27,166 nucleotides of DNA, taken from Acanthaster planci (taxonomy: Eukaryota; Echinodermata; Asteroidea; Valvatida; Acanthasteridae). The stretch is from positions 23,880-51,045 of the forward strand of contig NW_019091771.1 in the NCBI RefSeq assembly GCF_001949145.1, in the 5' to 3' direction. Below the pieces are notes generated by a model. That model had not been told where the DNA came from and made no database searches. It saw only the letters and a program-made list of their open reading frames with translations. This document shows, piece by piece, positions 1 to 11,900 of this stretch; position 1 is the first letter of the stretch, and each line of letters opens with the position of its first letter. The translations under genes and the position numbers were made by a program.

Positions 1-3000
1 TTTTCCCAGCTATTTTAAAGAAAGCATAAAGGTCTGACAAAGGTTTAAAGTGGACATCTGGTTTCCTACTGTCAAACTTGGGAAAAAAAGCGATTGAACA
101 TTTTACTTGGTGTCATATGAACTGGTATTCTTTTCTGCTATAAATAACTTTAATTACATGCCTTTATGCATTTTTCTTTTCGGCTTTTCTACCCAAAGCA
201 GTTTTTAATTTTTTCCTTGGAGTTGAAGATGAAACAAATAACAATCTTCTGCTTTGCTACTGCACCGGAAAAGCTGATACAACATTCGGAATATTCTCTA
301 CATTCTGCGTAGTAGTCGTTTTGGTCTTAAAGCAGTGAACTCTTCTATACCAGAGACGCAGATTCTTGGTAAAGTGCACTGGTTTGCCCCTTTGTCAGTC
401 CCAGAGCGTTCTTGTCGTAGCTTTGAATGTGGTCAATGTTTTTTCTGCCCTTCTCACGCCATGCTTGGAGCTTTGAAAAAGATTTTGAAATGCTATTATT
501 TGTGTGTTAATGGAAGTTACTGGGGATGTATTTTAAGGAAAGAAGGGGACTGGGGATCAGATTTTTTTATTATTTTTGTTCAAATAGGAAATAAATAAAT
601 TCCACTGGGAAATCGACGAAATTCACCTATTAGAACTTGCTTTTTGTAAACTTTTTTCCTTTTGGGATGATTTGCTTACATATATGTAAAATTTCTCAGT
701 CTAAAGATTGGAGCCTACTTAGTCAAAATTCAGTAATTATAATAATTAGCGTTGCATGAACATTCGTTTATTCGCATAAATTTACCATGATGAATAAATG
801 AAACACACTTCCATTAAGAATAATAATTGTAGCCCTCTCCGGTCCAAAGGAATCCAATTAACCTCTTCAAGAATAAAACCAAGCTGGTTCTTCTAACAGA
901 AATTTGGTTTGTACGTGTCTTGGTGGACACGATTCTGCTACCGAGCCACGAGAAGTTTTGAAAAGACGACTCTTCCTGGTTGGCATGCACTAGGTGTTCT
1001 GCGAAAAAGGAATCTTGCATACACTTTGATGACTTTTAAAACATATAGAATAAAGTTGGAACCGTCAACCTTTTACTGTGGCAGCATACAAGCCTATTCA
1101 TAACGTCAGTGATCTGCTCAGTTTTTGCCATATTTCAAATTTTAGTGCTCTGTGACTAAACACTGTTTTCGCCCTCTCGAAGTGCAAAAGAATGAATTTG
1201 TTCAAACTGTGTGATCAGCTTTTCTGGTAAAAGTAGTAAGGTTAAAAAAGAAGTTGTTGAAATGCACTGCAGGATAACAAGCGAAATCTGCCTGTTTGAT
1301 TTCAGGGCAGAGAAGCCAGAGAGTATAAAACCCTATATATTTGGCAAAGAGCTAGTTAAATCTACTTAACTTACAGCAGTAAAGTAACACAGTGCGTTTC
1401 ACATAACAGTCAATCTGCATTTTCTTGCTGTCGTTGTTGTGTTCTTTCTTATCGTTGATGTTGTCGTTGTATTGACAGCAGAAAAGCAGATGTTCACATG
1501 TAGCCTGAAAGCTCTGTGTACATATGCGACAAGCGGCATGCTGGAGCTGCATTTGTATTGCACTGTAGCTAAACCTCCCATCCAAACAGCCACCTCAGCT
1601 TGGATTGCACGGGGGTGTAGGCACGGTGATTGAACAGCCATACGTAGCCAATGAATGAATGAAGTGCGTGAGTGTGCAGGCACTCGGAGAGGCCCCAGTA
1701 CAGCCTCAAGCAGCAGTCGCTCACTGGTGCTGCTTTGGGAACGAATTCATGTACACAGCCTTGATCACTGGCTTTCTTCCACGGGAACATCCACAATCAG
1801 GGGAACATAATTTCCTGATGACTTTGATACTACAAAACACTCAAAGTAAGTAATCGAATAAACAAGCGAGCAAAGCGAACAGAAGATGTCTTTAATAACA
1901 CGTCAAACCACAAACAGTAAAACCAATATCGAGTACATGTACACCATTCAAACATACAACTCTACACCAAACAAAATATGAAGAACAACAGCAGACCTTA
2001 AATTCCATTTCAGAGTTCTTTGAGACTAGGATCGAAACGGCAGCTCCCCAACTTTAAAGCCACTACTTCAAGCCAATGAAGGTTGTACGCATAATATCAG
2101 CAGGTTTTATTTGCATTTCCTTTCAAGTCTAAAAAATAGGAATAGGCCCTAAACGTCAACTAAGGATCACGAGTCATAATGGAAAATTTGGTTCAAAATC
2201 TTAAAGTGTGACATTGGGTGGGATTTGTACACAGTACAAACTGAGTCAACAAAATAATAAATTAGATTTAAAAATGCATCAGAAAGCTTAGCCATTCATA
2301 TTGGTCGACAGTCCGTCACGTAATCGGCTTTATGGCTAGCTGTGCGCCAACCCACGCATTAAGTAAGCTGTACGCGTGCGCGATTTTTCACTGTTTCCAA
2401 TTGTTTACTGCTGACGACACGAAGTGTTTTACCAACAAAGGGTAGAATTGTTGACCAAAATCGAAATTTGTAAGTTTTAAACTTGTTTGGACCCACAGGT
2501 ACATGGTTCAGGCTATCGTTGCGTCCATTTTCCTTTATCAGGCTTTGCCCTAAAAGAGCCGGGGTCCAATCCCCCCCCCCATTTTCTCCGACACGCTGCA
2601 GTGCCTTATTTTCAGGAGCCGGGCCTTTTTGATGTTCTGGTATAACTCTGTGTGGTCATTTATTTGTGAAAATGCAGCAAACCGTTCTCGCAAATTTCCC
2701 CAAAATGAATACTCTTTTCCAATGCGGTACGCATTGCGCATGGGCTGGCACACACTGTAGCACGCACTTCAAATTGCTAGCCGTAACAACAAAACCCTAT
2801 GTTTATGTCGGACGTCAAGTGTTAGTTATACATACATGTAAGTGTATTCGATGTTTAAAAAACTGATTATGGCACAGACAACATTTTCGAGCGAATCCGC
2901 CCCGGCTGTGAAAGTGGCCAAAATAACTAGGCTCTTTTTGAGGACTTTAACGAACTTTTTCTCTTTAAATGGTGCTTAAACAACTTCTGCCGGTTATTCA

Positions 3001-4081
3001 TCTACACACACAAGAATTTGAATAATTGTTGTCAAATCGCATTTCGCTAGTAAGTTTTAAATAAGTTCAAGACCTGGGAACCCTGTACCATAATAGATGT
3101 CGCCACATACTTCACGTAGGCCCTGAAACAATTTATTTCTAGTTTTTATTTGAGAATAATGTCTTTGGGGCGTATCTCGAATAACCGAATAAACGAAATT
3201 TTAACAAAAACCCAGCTAAAGCCGGAATTTTTTTTTCATGGAAAGGAAGTTACATGTTTTTTTTCAATGCGGTTGAGGCTCGCAGCTTTAAAACAAGCAG
3301 GCTAACACACAGGTGCTGGGCGAATGTCGTCGAATGCATAGGCACTAAATGAATGTCTTTTGTGTTCATGTAGGCCTGAAGTATTTACGCTCTGAACTGT
3401 ATTATCACATGACAGGAAATGTTGACCCACGTGCACATCGATGTGAATTTCGTTCTTAGATTATGCAGTACGGCCATACAGGTATAATTTAAGACTCCAT
3501 GACTGGTAACAATCTACCCTTCGAATTTGATACGAGAATGCATTGTTCACAGCATTTTAACTTGAAGACTGAATTTTCACAAGCTTATTTGCGTCCTAGA
3601 GCCTCCTGTTATAGACTCGGTATTCAATTGGTATTTGTTGTAGGTGCACATTGACTTGTTGGGGGCGCAATGGTCGGAAATCCTCCTTTGTTTCTTCAGT
3701 TTTCAGTATTATTTTCCATATAACAATTTGCATGTTGTATTGAAGGTCTGTTAAAGCTGTACAGTCACAAGTTTGCTTGATTATTCTCGAAGTGCACATA
3801 ATCTTTCATCATCGCCTGAGCTTTGTTCTTCGTGGAATGAGTGTGACGCTGGTAGCAGACTTTGACATTGGATTTCTGCGTGTACCTGGGTCACTTTTCC
3901 AGTAACTGTGAAAATTTATCCACGCGCTAACAACGCTTACCTTCAGATTTTAGCAAAAGCACAGCGCTCCGCTTGACGTGAATACAAAGCCTCCTCTGTA
4001 CGCTTTATTAGTGAAGGCTATCACTGAACCATTGTGCGGCACGCGTGCACCACTCGCGAAACACTGAACTAGAGGTCTAGG
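1..4081. other. Gene-free AT-rich stretch
   Basis: I see no reading frame with recognisable domains or a convincing exon chain on either strand. Open frames here are under 100 codons and resemble no family I know. The stretch holds homopolymer tracts (a C run near 2570, T runs near 3228) and a slightly GC-richer patch at about 1500-1800 whose three antisense frames do not look coding. It is probably intergenic DNA or a large intron of a gene outside the window. Confidence 0.6.
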
Positions 4082-4325
4082 GCCGTTTTCCAATACTCAA
4101 CTTCAACTCAGTCTCAGGCTTCAACTTTTTTTTTTTTTTACTACCTGACTTTGAAGCTGTAAGCGCACTAATTAGTCTAATAGTGCCACAAAACATCAAA
4201 TAAGATGCAAGAGAGTAAAATCATACAGTAATCCAATTTGATTTGAACGCTTCAGGCCCACAACCGGGGATTGGTTTCGGGGACAAAGCCTGAGACGGAG
4301 ACGAAGTTGAGTATTGGAAAACGGC
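4082..4325. mobile_element. MITE-like element with 40-bp terminal inverted repeats
   Basis: Bases 4082-4121 (starting GCCGTTTTCCAATACTCAAC) are the reverse complement of 4286-4325 (ending GTATTGGAAAACGGC), with about 36 of 40 positions matching. The 164-bp interior is AT-rich, starts with a T run and has no coding potential. This is the structure of a non-autonomous DNA transposon. I could not find a clean target-site duplication, so the superfamily is unassigned. Confidence 0.7.
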
Positions 4326-7300
4326 GTAGGATTCGCAGTCAAGCGTTCGTGCGTGCCGTTACCTTTGACCGAAAGCTATCCAACAGAAATACGGTCTTTT
4401 TTTTCTTGGGCAAAACAGTGAAACTGAGCAAACACCCTCCAATCAATGTGGCATTGGATTATTGGCATTGGCATTGGCATTGGTGGGCTTTAATTATTTC
4501 CCTCAGACATTTGATCTTCTAGCAAACTGCAAACCATAATTGTGATCCTGAAAGCCTATTATAATTTCAGATAAAAATTTACTCCTTTCAATTTAAAATC
4601 AAAATCCTTGAATGAAATCCCGTTGAAAGCAGCTGGCAGCGGGTATAAGGTTTGAAATGTATTACCAAACAGTTACAGTAGTATATATCCAACAAGATAT
4701 GGGACGGAGAGGTACCTCCCTTACATGTCCCATCCCTAAACACACTCTAGACAATCGTTACCTAACACACACCCCCCTCCCCGAGACCTCTGTAAAGAAT
4801 TCCTGAGATTCCGATCAAATATTGACCAAAACAAAGGTGGGGGTTGCTCTCACTAGTATATGCAGACTTGTCGTAGCTATTCCTACTCGGCAGTAAAGTG
4901 CATTCTGTTAATTGTACTGCGTCCATTAAGCGTGAATAACGTAAAATATGCACTCAGACAAAAAAATGACCAGTGTCCTTCCTTATTGTGTCTTTGTTCA
5001 CTGCACCAGCCCAGCCTATTTTTGCTTGCCATGCCTGGGCATGGCTCGAGTACACAATGTAGCGGGTTGTACAGCCATGTTAGTACGGGTCGAGGAATAA
5101 CCAACACTTAGTGGATGCCTGGGGAAGAGTTTCATATATATTATTAGTAATTATTCCCTACAATAACCAATTATCCATCAGAAAGCAAAGAAATATTTAC
5201 AAAAAACTTCAATTTGGAAGGGAAAATACATGGTCATTTCTTTAGAAAACACTTAGAAATTTAAATCCCAGTTTCATAGTTTGTCCCCAGGTGTCAACTG
5301 GCGTTTGTGTGCGGAGCTCTTTCCGATGCCTGATTATATTAAAGGAACCATGAAATAGAAAACTTTGTACGGATTTCAATTAATCTCATTTATTTATTAT
5401 TTTTTGAGCAATTTTAACCCATATTTTGGAGCTTTTTCATTTTTCATGCTAGTGCACATTTGCATACTCATGGCTGGACTATAATGTCATCCAAGGCACT
5501 GAATAGCAATGTTGCACTGATTGGTGCGCAGAAAATATCTAGATTTTTATAAAATACTACTAGAACAGAGTTCATTTCCTTTGGTAATTTATTGCTGGGT
5601 AAGTATATGGCAATAAGCCAGTAACCATCCTTTCCTCAGAAATGTTTTCAGAAAAAAATTAAATTTGGAGTTTACAATTTGAACATGAAAACATGTAAAC
5701 TGAACCACGTCTTCCTGGATTTATATCAAAGAAAAAGCGCCCTCACTTGTCCAGAAATGTTTGGTCAATTTTGAAAGTTTAAAAAGTGCACTTTTCAATT
5801 AACTTATACTCAAACACCATATCAGTCGTAAATGATTGTTGACGGTTTACGTTCAACAAGCCCACCTACCCTACCGTGAATAACCGATACCATCCGAACA
5901 TGCAGAATGTAGACAGGACGACTTCAGAATATTTCGGCTACCTCCGGAAAACTGGAAGAATAAAGCCTAAAATTTGACCACTGATGGCGCACTTCCGGAA
6001 CACTTGGATAGGAAAAATAACGTGCACAGATATTAGAATTTGTAATATTTTTTCTTTTAATTACTTCTTAGAAAATCCAACTCGGAAAAAGGGCTTTGGA
6101 AAATGATTGCTAGTATATCAATTATTAGAAACTTAAAAATCACCTGACCTAAAAGAGAAATATCCTGCCTGTCACAAACCGGGTCCAAAGTATAAAGATT
6201 GATCACTTTTTATATCCACTCACTGACAACATAGCCCAAAAAAGAAACTTTCGGGAACTGGTAGTAATTTGCACAACATAAAAGTAAAAAGAAATTTATT
6301 ATTATTTAAAATCTTCACAAAATCCTTGAAAGAGCTTGTGAGTTTGGTTTTCAAGAGTTTACCCCAAACTAAAAATATATTAATCGCATCATTACAAATT
6401 CTATCCCCCACATGAGTACACATGCATGTCCTCCAGCGTGTGTTCTCTCCACCGGCTGAGCACTCTGGGGATCTCCCCCGATTTGATAAGGTAATGTAGT
6501 CGCAAGTCCCCCTTTCTAGGTCCTCCATTCCCGCGACGCTATGGTTCTCTTCGGGGTAACAGGGCAGCCTCTCCCTCAAAGAGGAAGATTCTACGACTGA
6601 AACTCTACTAAAGGGAATCCTGTGAAATTTATAATTACAAAGTATTACAAGGTATAAGGCTATTGCCGTATTTACAATAAAGCTCCAAAAATGCAGAAAT
6701 AATACCAAAAATCGGCGAATTTTCTACACAACACCGTGTTGCGTTAAATCTAAAAAGGTTGGGCTATGCATGTGTACACAATAGTCACTATGAATAATGC
6801 AAGCGGCATGGGCGTTGCCGTTCTACAAACATGAATTCAAGCAGTATGCACGGGATTTCCACACGAACATGGACTGTATCTTATAAGAGGTAATCTTGAC
6901 ATTTCGAAATTATCTTGAATACAATAATTAAAGCAAAATGACTACAAATTATAAAAAATAGCGTTATACAATAAAATACTCAAGTTACAAACGAGCGAAC
7001 AGTCTTAAAGTCTGACTCCCTGGCTTGAAATAACGATCGGTTTCCATAGACTAACTTCTCAACCGTGGATTTAGCTTTCCAAGAAGTGGATTTCACTTCT
7101 TAGGCTAACGCTTTCCAATAAAGTAAATATACGATTTAGGCTATCGCCACAAACTATCTCCGTCTATTTCTCAATTTACCTGATAGAGCTATCGCTCAAT
7201 CGACGAAATCAAAATATGCTACTGCACGATAACCGATGAGGAGTCTCCCTATGTCAAGATCTGTCTGCTGCCTCTCCAATGCTTCACTACGGTTTTAACC

Positions 7301-8581
7301 CCGTAGAGATCATTTAATTAATCTAAATGTCATGCAAATTTTGAAATTCCACACGTTTTCGAATTTTCCCGCGTCAACCATATTTGGTCATATTAGTCAA
7401 AAACTTTTCATACTGCCCGTGTTACTATACGTAGGAACGTGGGTCCTGAAATGTGCTGAATATTCATTAAACATGTACCAAGGTTTTACGCCCTCTTGTG
7501 ACACTACCCCATATTTAAGAAAACAAAATATTTTTTCAACAATCTTCCATTACTTACAATTAGCAGAAGAATTATCCATTGACAAGAAGTTATACATAAT
7601 AAGTTATTCTTTTCTAAATCACACACATCAGATGTAATTCATTTCCTCCGAAATTCACTGACAATTATCATGGAAATGCACCTCCGGTAAAACTGCATAG
7701 AACCCCCCCCCCGGGGGAAATAAACAACTGGCTTAAACTGAAAACTCATCTGTCTGGTTCGGCTGGCAAATTCTGGAGGGAGCTTTTCACACTTAACGGC
7801 TGCACACTTAGGGGACACTAACAAATGAAAATGTCAGCACACTCTCATGTAGGCCCCTGTCAGTGCTTGGGTATGGCAAATATTCACCCCAATTTTTAAG
7901 TTCATGCACTTTATGCCATGGCAATTTCATTTTTTGGGGGGGAGGGTCAGAAATGTCTCAAAACACCCTTCAGTTTCTGTTTATATGAAAGGTAATCGTT
8001 AAAATCTACTAGTGAAATGTTATGGACGTCCTTCCTGATATGCATGAGGATCAGAGTTAGTCTTGCCAAAATTTAATGTTCTGCACATTGCGGCATCACA
8101 AAGCAGCATATCCTCCTCGTGTTTCAGTTTTTGTGAGAGAAAATACCTATTCCAAAAAATATTTTAAAAATGCCAAAAAAGATCTTGGCTTTCTCTCTTT
8201 TTCCATTTAATTTGGTTCAACAAACAATTAGAGCGTCCCAGAGTGACCCACTGAGAATAGACGCATAAAGCGACAGAAATCCAGATGACCACGGCATGCT
8301 GAATGCTAATACTCGGCCATACTTCAGTGAATCGTAAACTCAAGCTTGTCTCCTTGATTACGTGTGGCACGACCATCATTTACAAGTGTTTGTTCCTAAT
8401 GATCACTACTGTACCCTTTGGGCAGTAGTCAAATGCAGTGCACTGAAATTATTTAATATTTTCGACGCTGAAATATAAAATATCGTAGCAGTCTTTCAAA
8501 GGTTTACGTTTTGTTCAAAAACTTCAGGCACGGTAAAAAAGCTGCCACTGGACATGCACCTCTGGTGGCTTCAACGATTCT
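4326..8581. other. Gene-free AT-rich stretch
   Basis: No gene is supported. A short hexamer run (TTGGCA/GGCATT, about three to four copies) lies near 4460-4485. A 162-codon open frame on the minus strand (6220-6708) has no domain, signal or splice context that I recognise. A stretch around 6.4-7.3 kb has slightly different composition and several AATAAA words and may be an old repeat, but I could not define its ends. An 8-bp perfect hairpin sits near 7079-7101. Confidence 0.55.
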
Positions 8582-8837
8582 CCCAGCGCACTGTTCGGGC
8601 GCTGGAAAGGGCTAATGGATTTGCACCTTGATTGGCTGCTGTGTTTTTGGTTAAATGAACAAATATGGCAATGCCTTAACAGAGGCCAAGGTGTTGGCTT
8701 ACATGATTAAACACGGCCTTGGTAGGCCCTACAATCACGGTACTTTATCGCCCGGCAAAAATTACCCACCATGCTCTGCACGTCTAAAATCTGTGCAAGG
8801 CCATCAGCCTTTCCCAGCGCCCTGCTCAAACGCTGGG
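8582..8837. mobile_element. MITE-like element directly upstream of the mucin-like gene
   Basis: Bases 8582-8626 (CCCAGCGC... GGCGCTGGAAAGGGCTAATGG...) match the reverse complement of 8791-8837, which reads CCCAGCG...GGGCGCTGGGAAAGGCTGATGG.... The inverted arms are about 45 bp and include an inner hairpin of the CCAGCGC/GCGCTGG type in each arm. The roughly 165-bp interior carries an ATTGG (inverted CCAAT) word near 8631. The element ends about 120 bp before the proposed start codon of the mucin-like gene, so it may contribute promoter sequence. No target-site duplication was evident. Confidence 0.6.
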
Positions 8838-8959
8838 GGATGACGAGCGAACTTCAACCACGTCCGTATCACGAATGCTGATCTCTCACACGCATGCGCA
8901 GGGGGTCTAGATATTGTAATTAGGCTTATAATTGATCATTTCCGTGTTTTATTTACCTG
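8838..8959 (+). promoter_or_regulatory. Probable 5' region of the mucin-like gene
   Basis: This short AT-rich segment lies between the upstream inverted-repeat element and the proposed start codon. A TATA-like TTATAATTG lies near 8928-8937. Nothing here fixes a transcription start. If the true first exon is further upstream, this segment is intronic. Confidence 0.25.
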
Positions 8960-8978
8960 ATGCCAGAAACATGTAGAA
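8960..8978 (+). CDS. Candidate first coding exon (start of signal peptide)
   Basis: ATG at 8960 opens six codons (MPETCR) plus one base and meets a strong donor, GAA|GTAAGA. Joined to the acceptor at 9016 it yields MPETCRKFIGSLLFFTTLYS. This has a basic n-region followed by the hydrophobic core, which is a textbook signal peptide. The implied intron (8979-9016) is only 38 nt, unusually short for an animal. The alternative is a more distant 5' exon using the same acceptor. Confidence 0.45.
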
Positions 8979-11900
8979 GTAAGAGATCAACTTATGTTAA
9001 GTTCTTTTCTTGTCAGAGTTTATCGGTAGTTTGTTATTTTTTACAACACTCTACTCTCTATTGTATGTAGACATTACTACTGGTCAATCAACAACTTTGT
9101 GTCTGTGCGATGGTACCACTGTACTGCCAACAACTGCAGGATCTTTGACAAGCACGATACCATCTGATCCAATGACATCAACAAACACCGGCACATCATC
9201 TATCATGGAGACAACGGACACCACAGAGGAAACAACAACCACTACAGAGATGACAAACAAAGGCAAACCAACCACCACAGAGACATCAGCCACCACAGAA
9301 GAGACAACTACCTCAGAGGAGACAACAACCACAGCTGAGATTACGAATACAGGCACATTAATCACCATGGGGGAGACAGTAGACAACACAGAGGAAACAA
9401 CAACCACTACAGAGACACCAGTCACCACAGAGGAAACAACAACCACTACAGAGACACCAGTCACCACAGAGGAAACAACAACCACTACAGAGACACCAGT
9501 CACCACAGAGGAGACAACAACCACTACAGAGGAAACAACCACCACAGAGGAGACAACTACAACTACAGAGGAAACAACCACTACAGAGGAGACAACTACC
9601 ACAGAGGAGACAACAACCACAGATGAGACAACAACCACAGCTGAGATTACAAATGGAGGCACATTAGCCACCATGGAGACAACAACAGCTACAGAGACAC
9701 CAACAGCTACAGATAAGTCAATGACTACAACACCCGTTTGGTGTTACTGCACCACAGAATCACCCACCACTGAAGGTAGGGTATAACTACATTTGTATGT
9801 ATCCATAATAGAATATTTGGGATTTGCAAAACTAAGCTTTAATCCCGCATGTGATGTACAAGGAGTAGTTGTTTGGCTCCTGGACATTGCAAAATGCACA
9901 GAACTGGTAAACTAAAACTTGTTCCGAATGAGTCTACCATTGGGAAAGGAAAAATCATTGTTAACTTTAGTAGAGAATCATATGGCTCCCGACCTGTGCA
10001 TCATGTTTTGCATATACAGTACGAATAAATAAAGCATTTCTTTGTCCATGTATATCATTTAGCTTGGCATGCACATCAGCCACCCTTTCAGGAAGGGATC
10101 TACATGTAAAATTTCACATATTTCTGAATTCAGGTTTTACAACTTCAGGTAATGTTTCTTAAGATATCATTTACAACAACCATTCTGGCATGTTTGAATG
10201 CAGTTCAATTAAATTTCTCGATAACAACACCAACCACTAACAGATACACAATCCACCACAGGGATGACAACCACCGTAGGGATGACAGGCACACCATCTA
10301 CCGTGGAGGCAAGGGCCACCACAGAGGTGACAGCAACCACAACAGGGATGACAACCATAGGCACACCCACCACCATGGAGACAGCAGACACCACAGAGGA
10401 GGCAACAACCACTATAGAGATAAACACAGTCACACTAACCACCATGGAGACAACAGCCACCACAGATGAGACAGCCACAACAGATATTACAAACACAGGC
10501 ACATCATCAACCATGGAGACAACGGCCACCACAGAGGATACAACCACTACAGGCACACCACCCAACATGGAGACAACAGCCACCACAGAGGAGACAACCA
10601 CTTTAGAGATAACAAACACGGGCACACCATCCAGCACGGAGACAGCAACCACCATTGGGGAAACAACAACCACTACAGGGAGGGCAACCACTACAGAGAT
10701 GACAAACACAGGAGAGACAACCACTACAGGGATGATAACCAATGAAATGGCAACCACTACAGGGATGACAACCACAGAGCAGATAACCACTACAGAGCTG
10801 ACAACCACAGATCGGACAACCATTACGGAGATGACAACCACAGAGATGGCAACCACTACAGGGATGCAAACCACAGAGTACACAACCACAACAGGGATGA
10901 TAACCACAGAAANNNNNNNNNNNNNNNNNNNNNNNNNNNNNNNNNNNNNNNNNNNNNNNNNNNNNNNNNNNNNNNNNNNNNNNNNNNNNNNNNNNNNNNN
11001 NNNNNNNNNNNNNNNNNNNNNNNNNNNNNNNNNNNNNNNNNNNNNNNNNNNNNNNNNNNNNNNNNNNNNNNNNNNNNNNNNNNNNNNNNNNNNNNNNNNN
11101 NNNNNNNNNNNNNNNNNNNNNNNNNNNNNNNNNNNNNNNNNNNNNNNNNNNNNNNNNNNNNNNNNNNNNNNNNNNNNNNNNNNNNNNNNNNNNNNNNNNN
11201 NNNNNNNNNNNNNNNNNNNNNNNNNNNNNNNNNNNNNNNNNNNNNNNNNNNNNNNNNNNNNNNNNNNNNNNNNNNNNNNNNNNNNNNNNNNNNNNNNNNN
11301 NNNNNNNNNNNNNNNNNNNNNNNNNNNNNNNNNNNNNNNNNNNNNNNNNNNNNNNNNNNNNNNNNNNNNNNNNNNNNNNNNNNNNNNNNNNNNNNNNNNN
11401 NNNNNNNNNNNNNNNNNNNNNNNNNNNNNNNNNNNNNNNNNNNNNNNNNNNNNNNNNNNNNNNNNNNNNNNNNNNNNNNNNNNNNNNNNNNNNNNNNNNN
11501 NNNNNNNNNNNNNNNNNNNNNNNNNNNNNNNNNNNNNNNNNNNNNNNNNNNNNNNNNNNNNNNNNNNNNNNNNNNNNNNNNNNNNNNNNNNNNNNNNNNN
11601 NNNNNNNNNNNNNNNNNNNNNNNNNNNNNNNNNNNNNNNNNNNNNNNNNNNNNNNNNNNNNNNNNNNNNNNNNNNNNNNNNNNNNNNNNNNNNNNNNNNN
11701 NNNNNNNNNNNNNNNNNNNNNNNNNNNNNNNNNNNNNNNNNNNNNNNNNNNNNNNNNNNNNNNNNAGAGACACCTACCACCAGAGGGACTTCAACTATCA
11801 CAGGAATACCAAATAGCACAGGTATTGCCCGGCCAGATGAAGATCCATATTTATATTTTTCAATTTTGACAACTCCATTGCCTCTGTCTGACTACAGTAC

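Noticed and set aside
1399-1810. GC-richer patch with overlapping open frames on both strands
   Set aside because: None of the frames shows domain-like sequence, and the splice sites do not form a chain.
6220-6708. 162-codon minus-strand frame
   Set aside because: No recognisable domain and no splice or promoter context. Its composition is that of the surrounding DNA apart from one GC-richer insert.
6172-7330. Possible solo LTR (TGTCACA start, several AATAAA words)
   Set aside because: I could not find a matching terminal sequence, target duplication or second LTR.
9084-9674. Long Val/Ser-rich open frame on the minus strand
   Set aside because: Exact antisense of the Thr codons (ACA/ACC become TGT/GGT-type codons). 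There is no independent signal, and the plus-strand frame carries the exon borders.
10025-10035. AATAAATAAA word in the intron after the first Thr exon, as an intronic polyadenylation site giving a short secreted form
   Set aside because: Such words are frequent in AT-rich introns, and no downstream GU-rich context or transcript supports it.
10152-10469. His/Arg/Asp-rich plus-strand frame with a hydrophobic start
   Set aside because: It is the Thr repeat read in another frame. The hydrophobic start is intronic, and the frame neither joins the next exons nor survives beyond 10469.
10209-11819. Long minus-strand frame across the gap
   Set aside because: Also an antisense shadow of the Thr repeats, with most of its length made of unknown bases.
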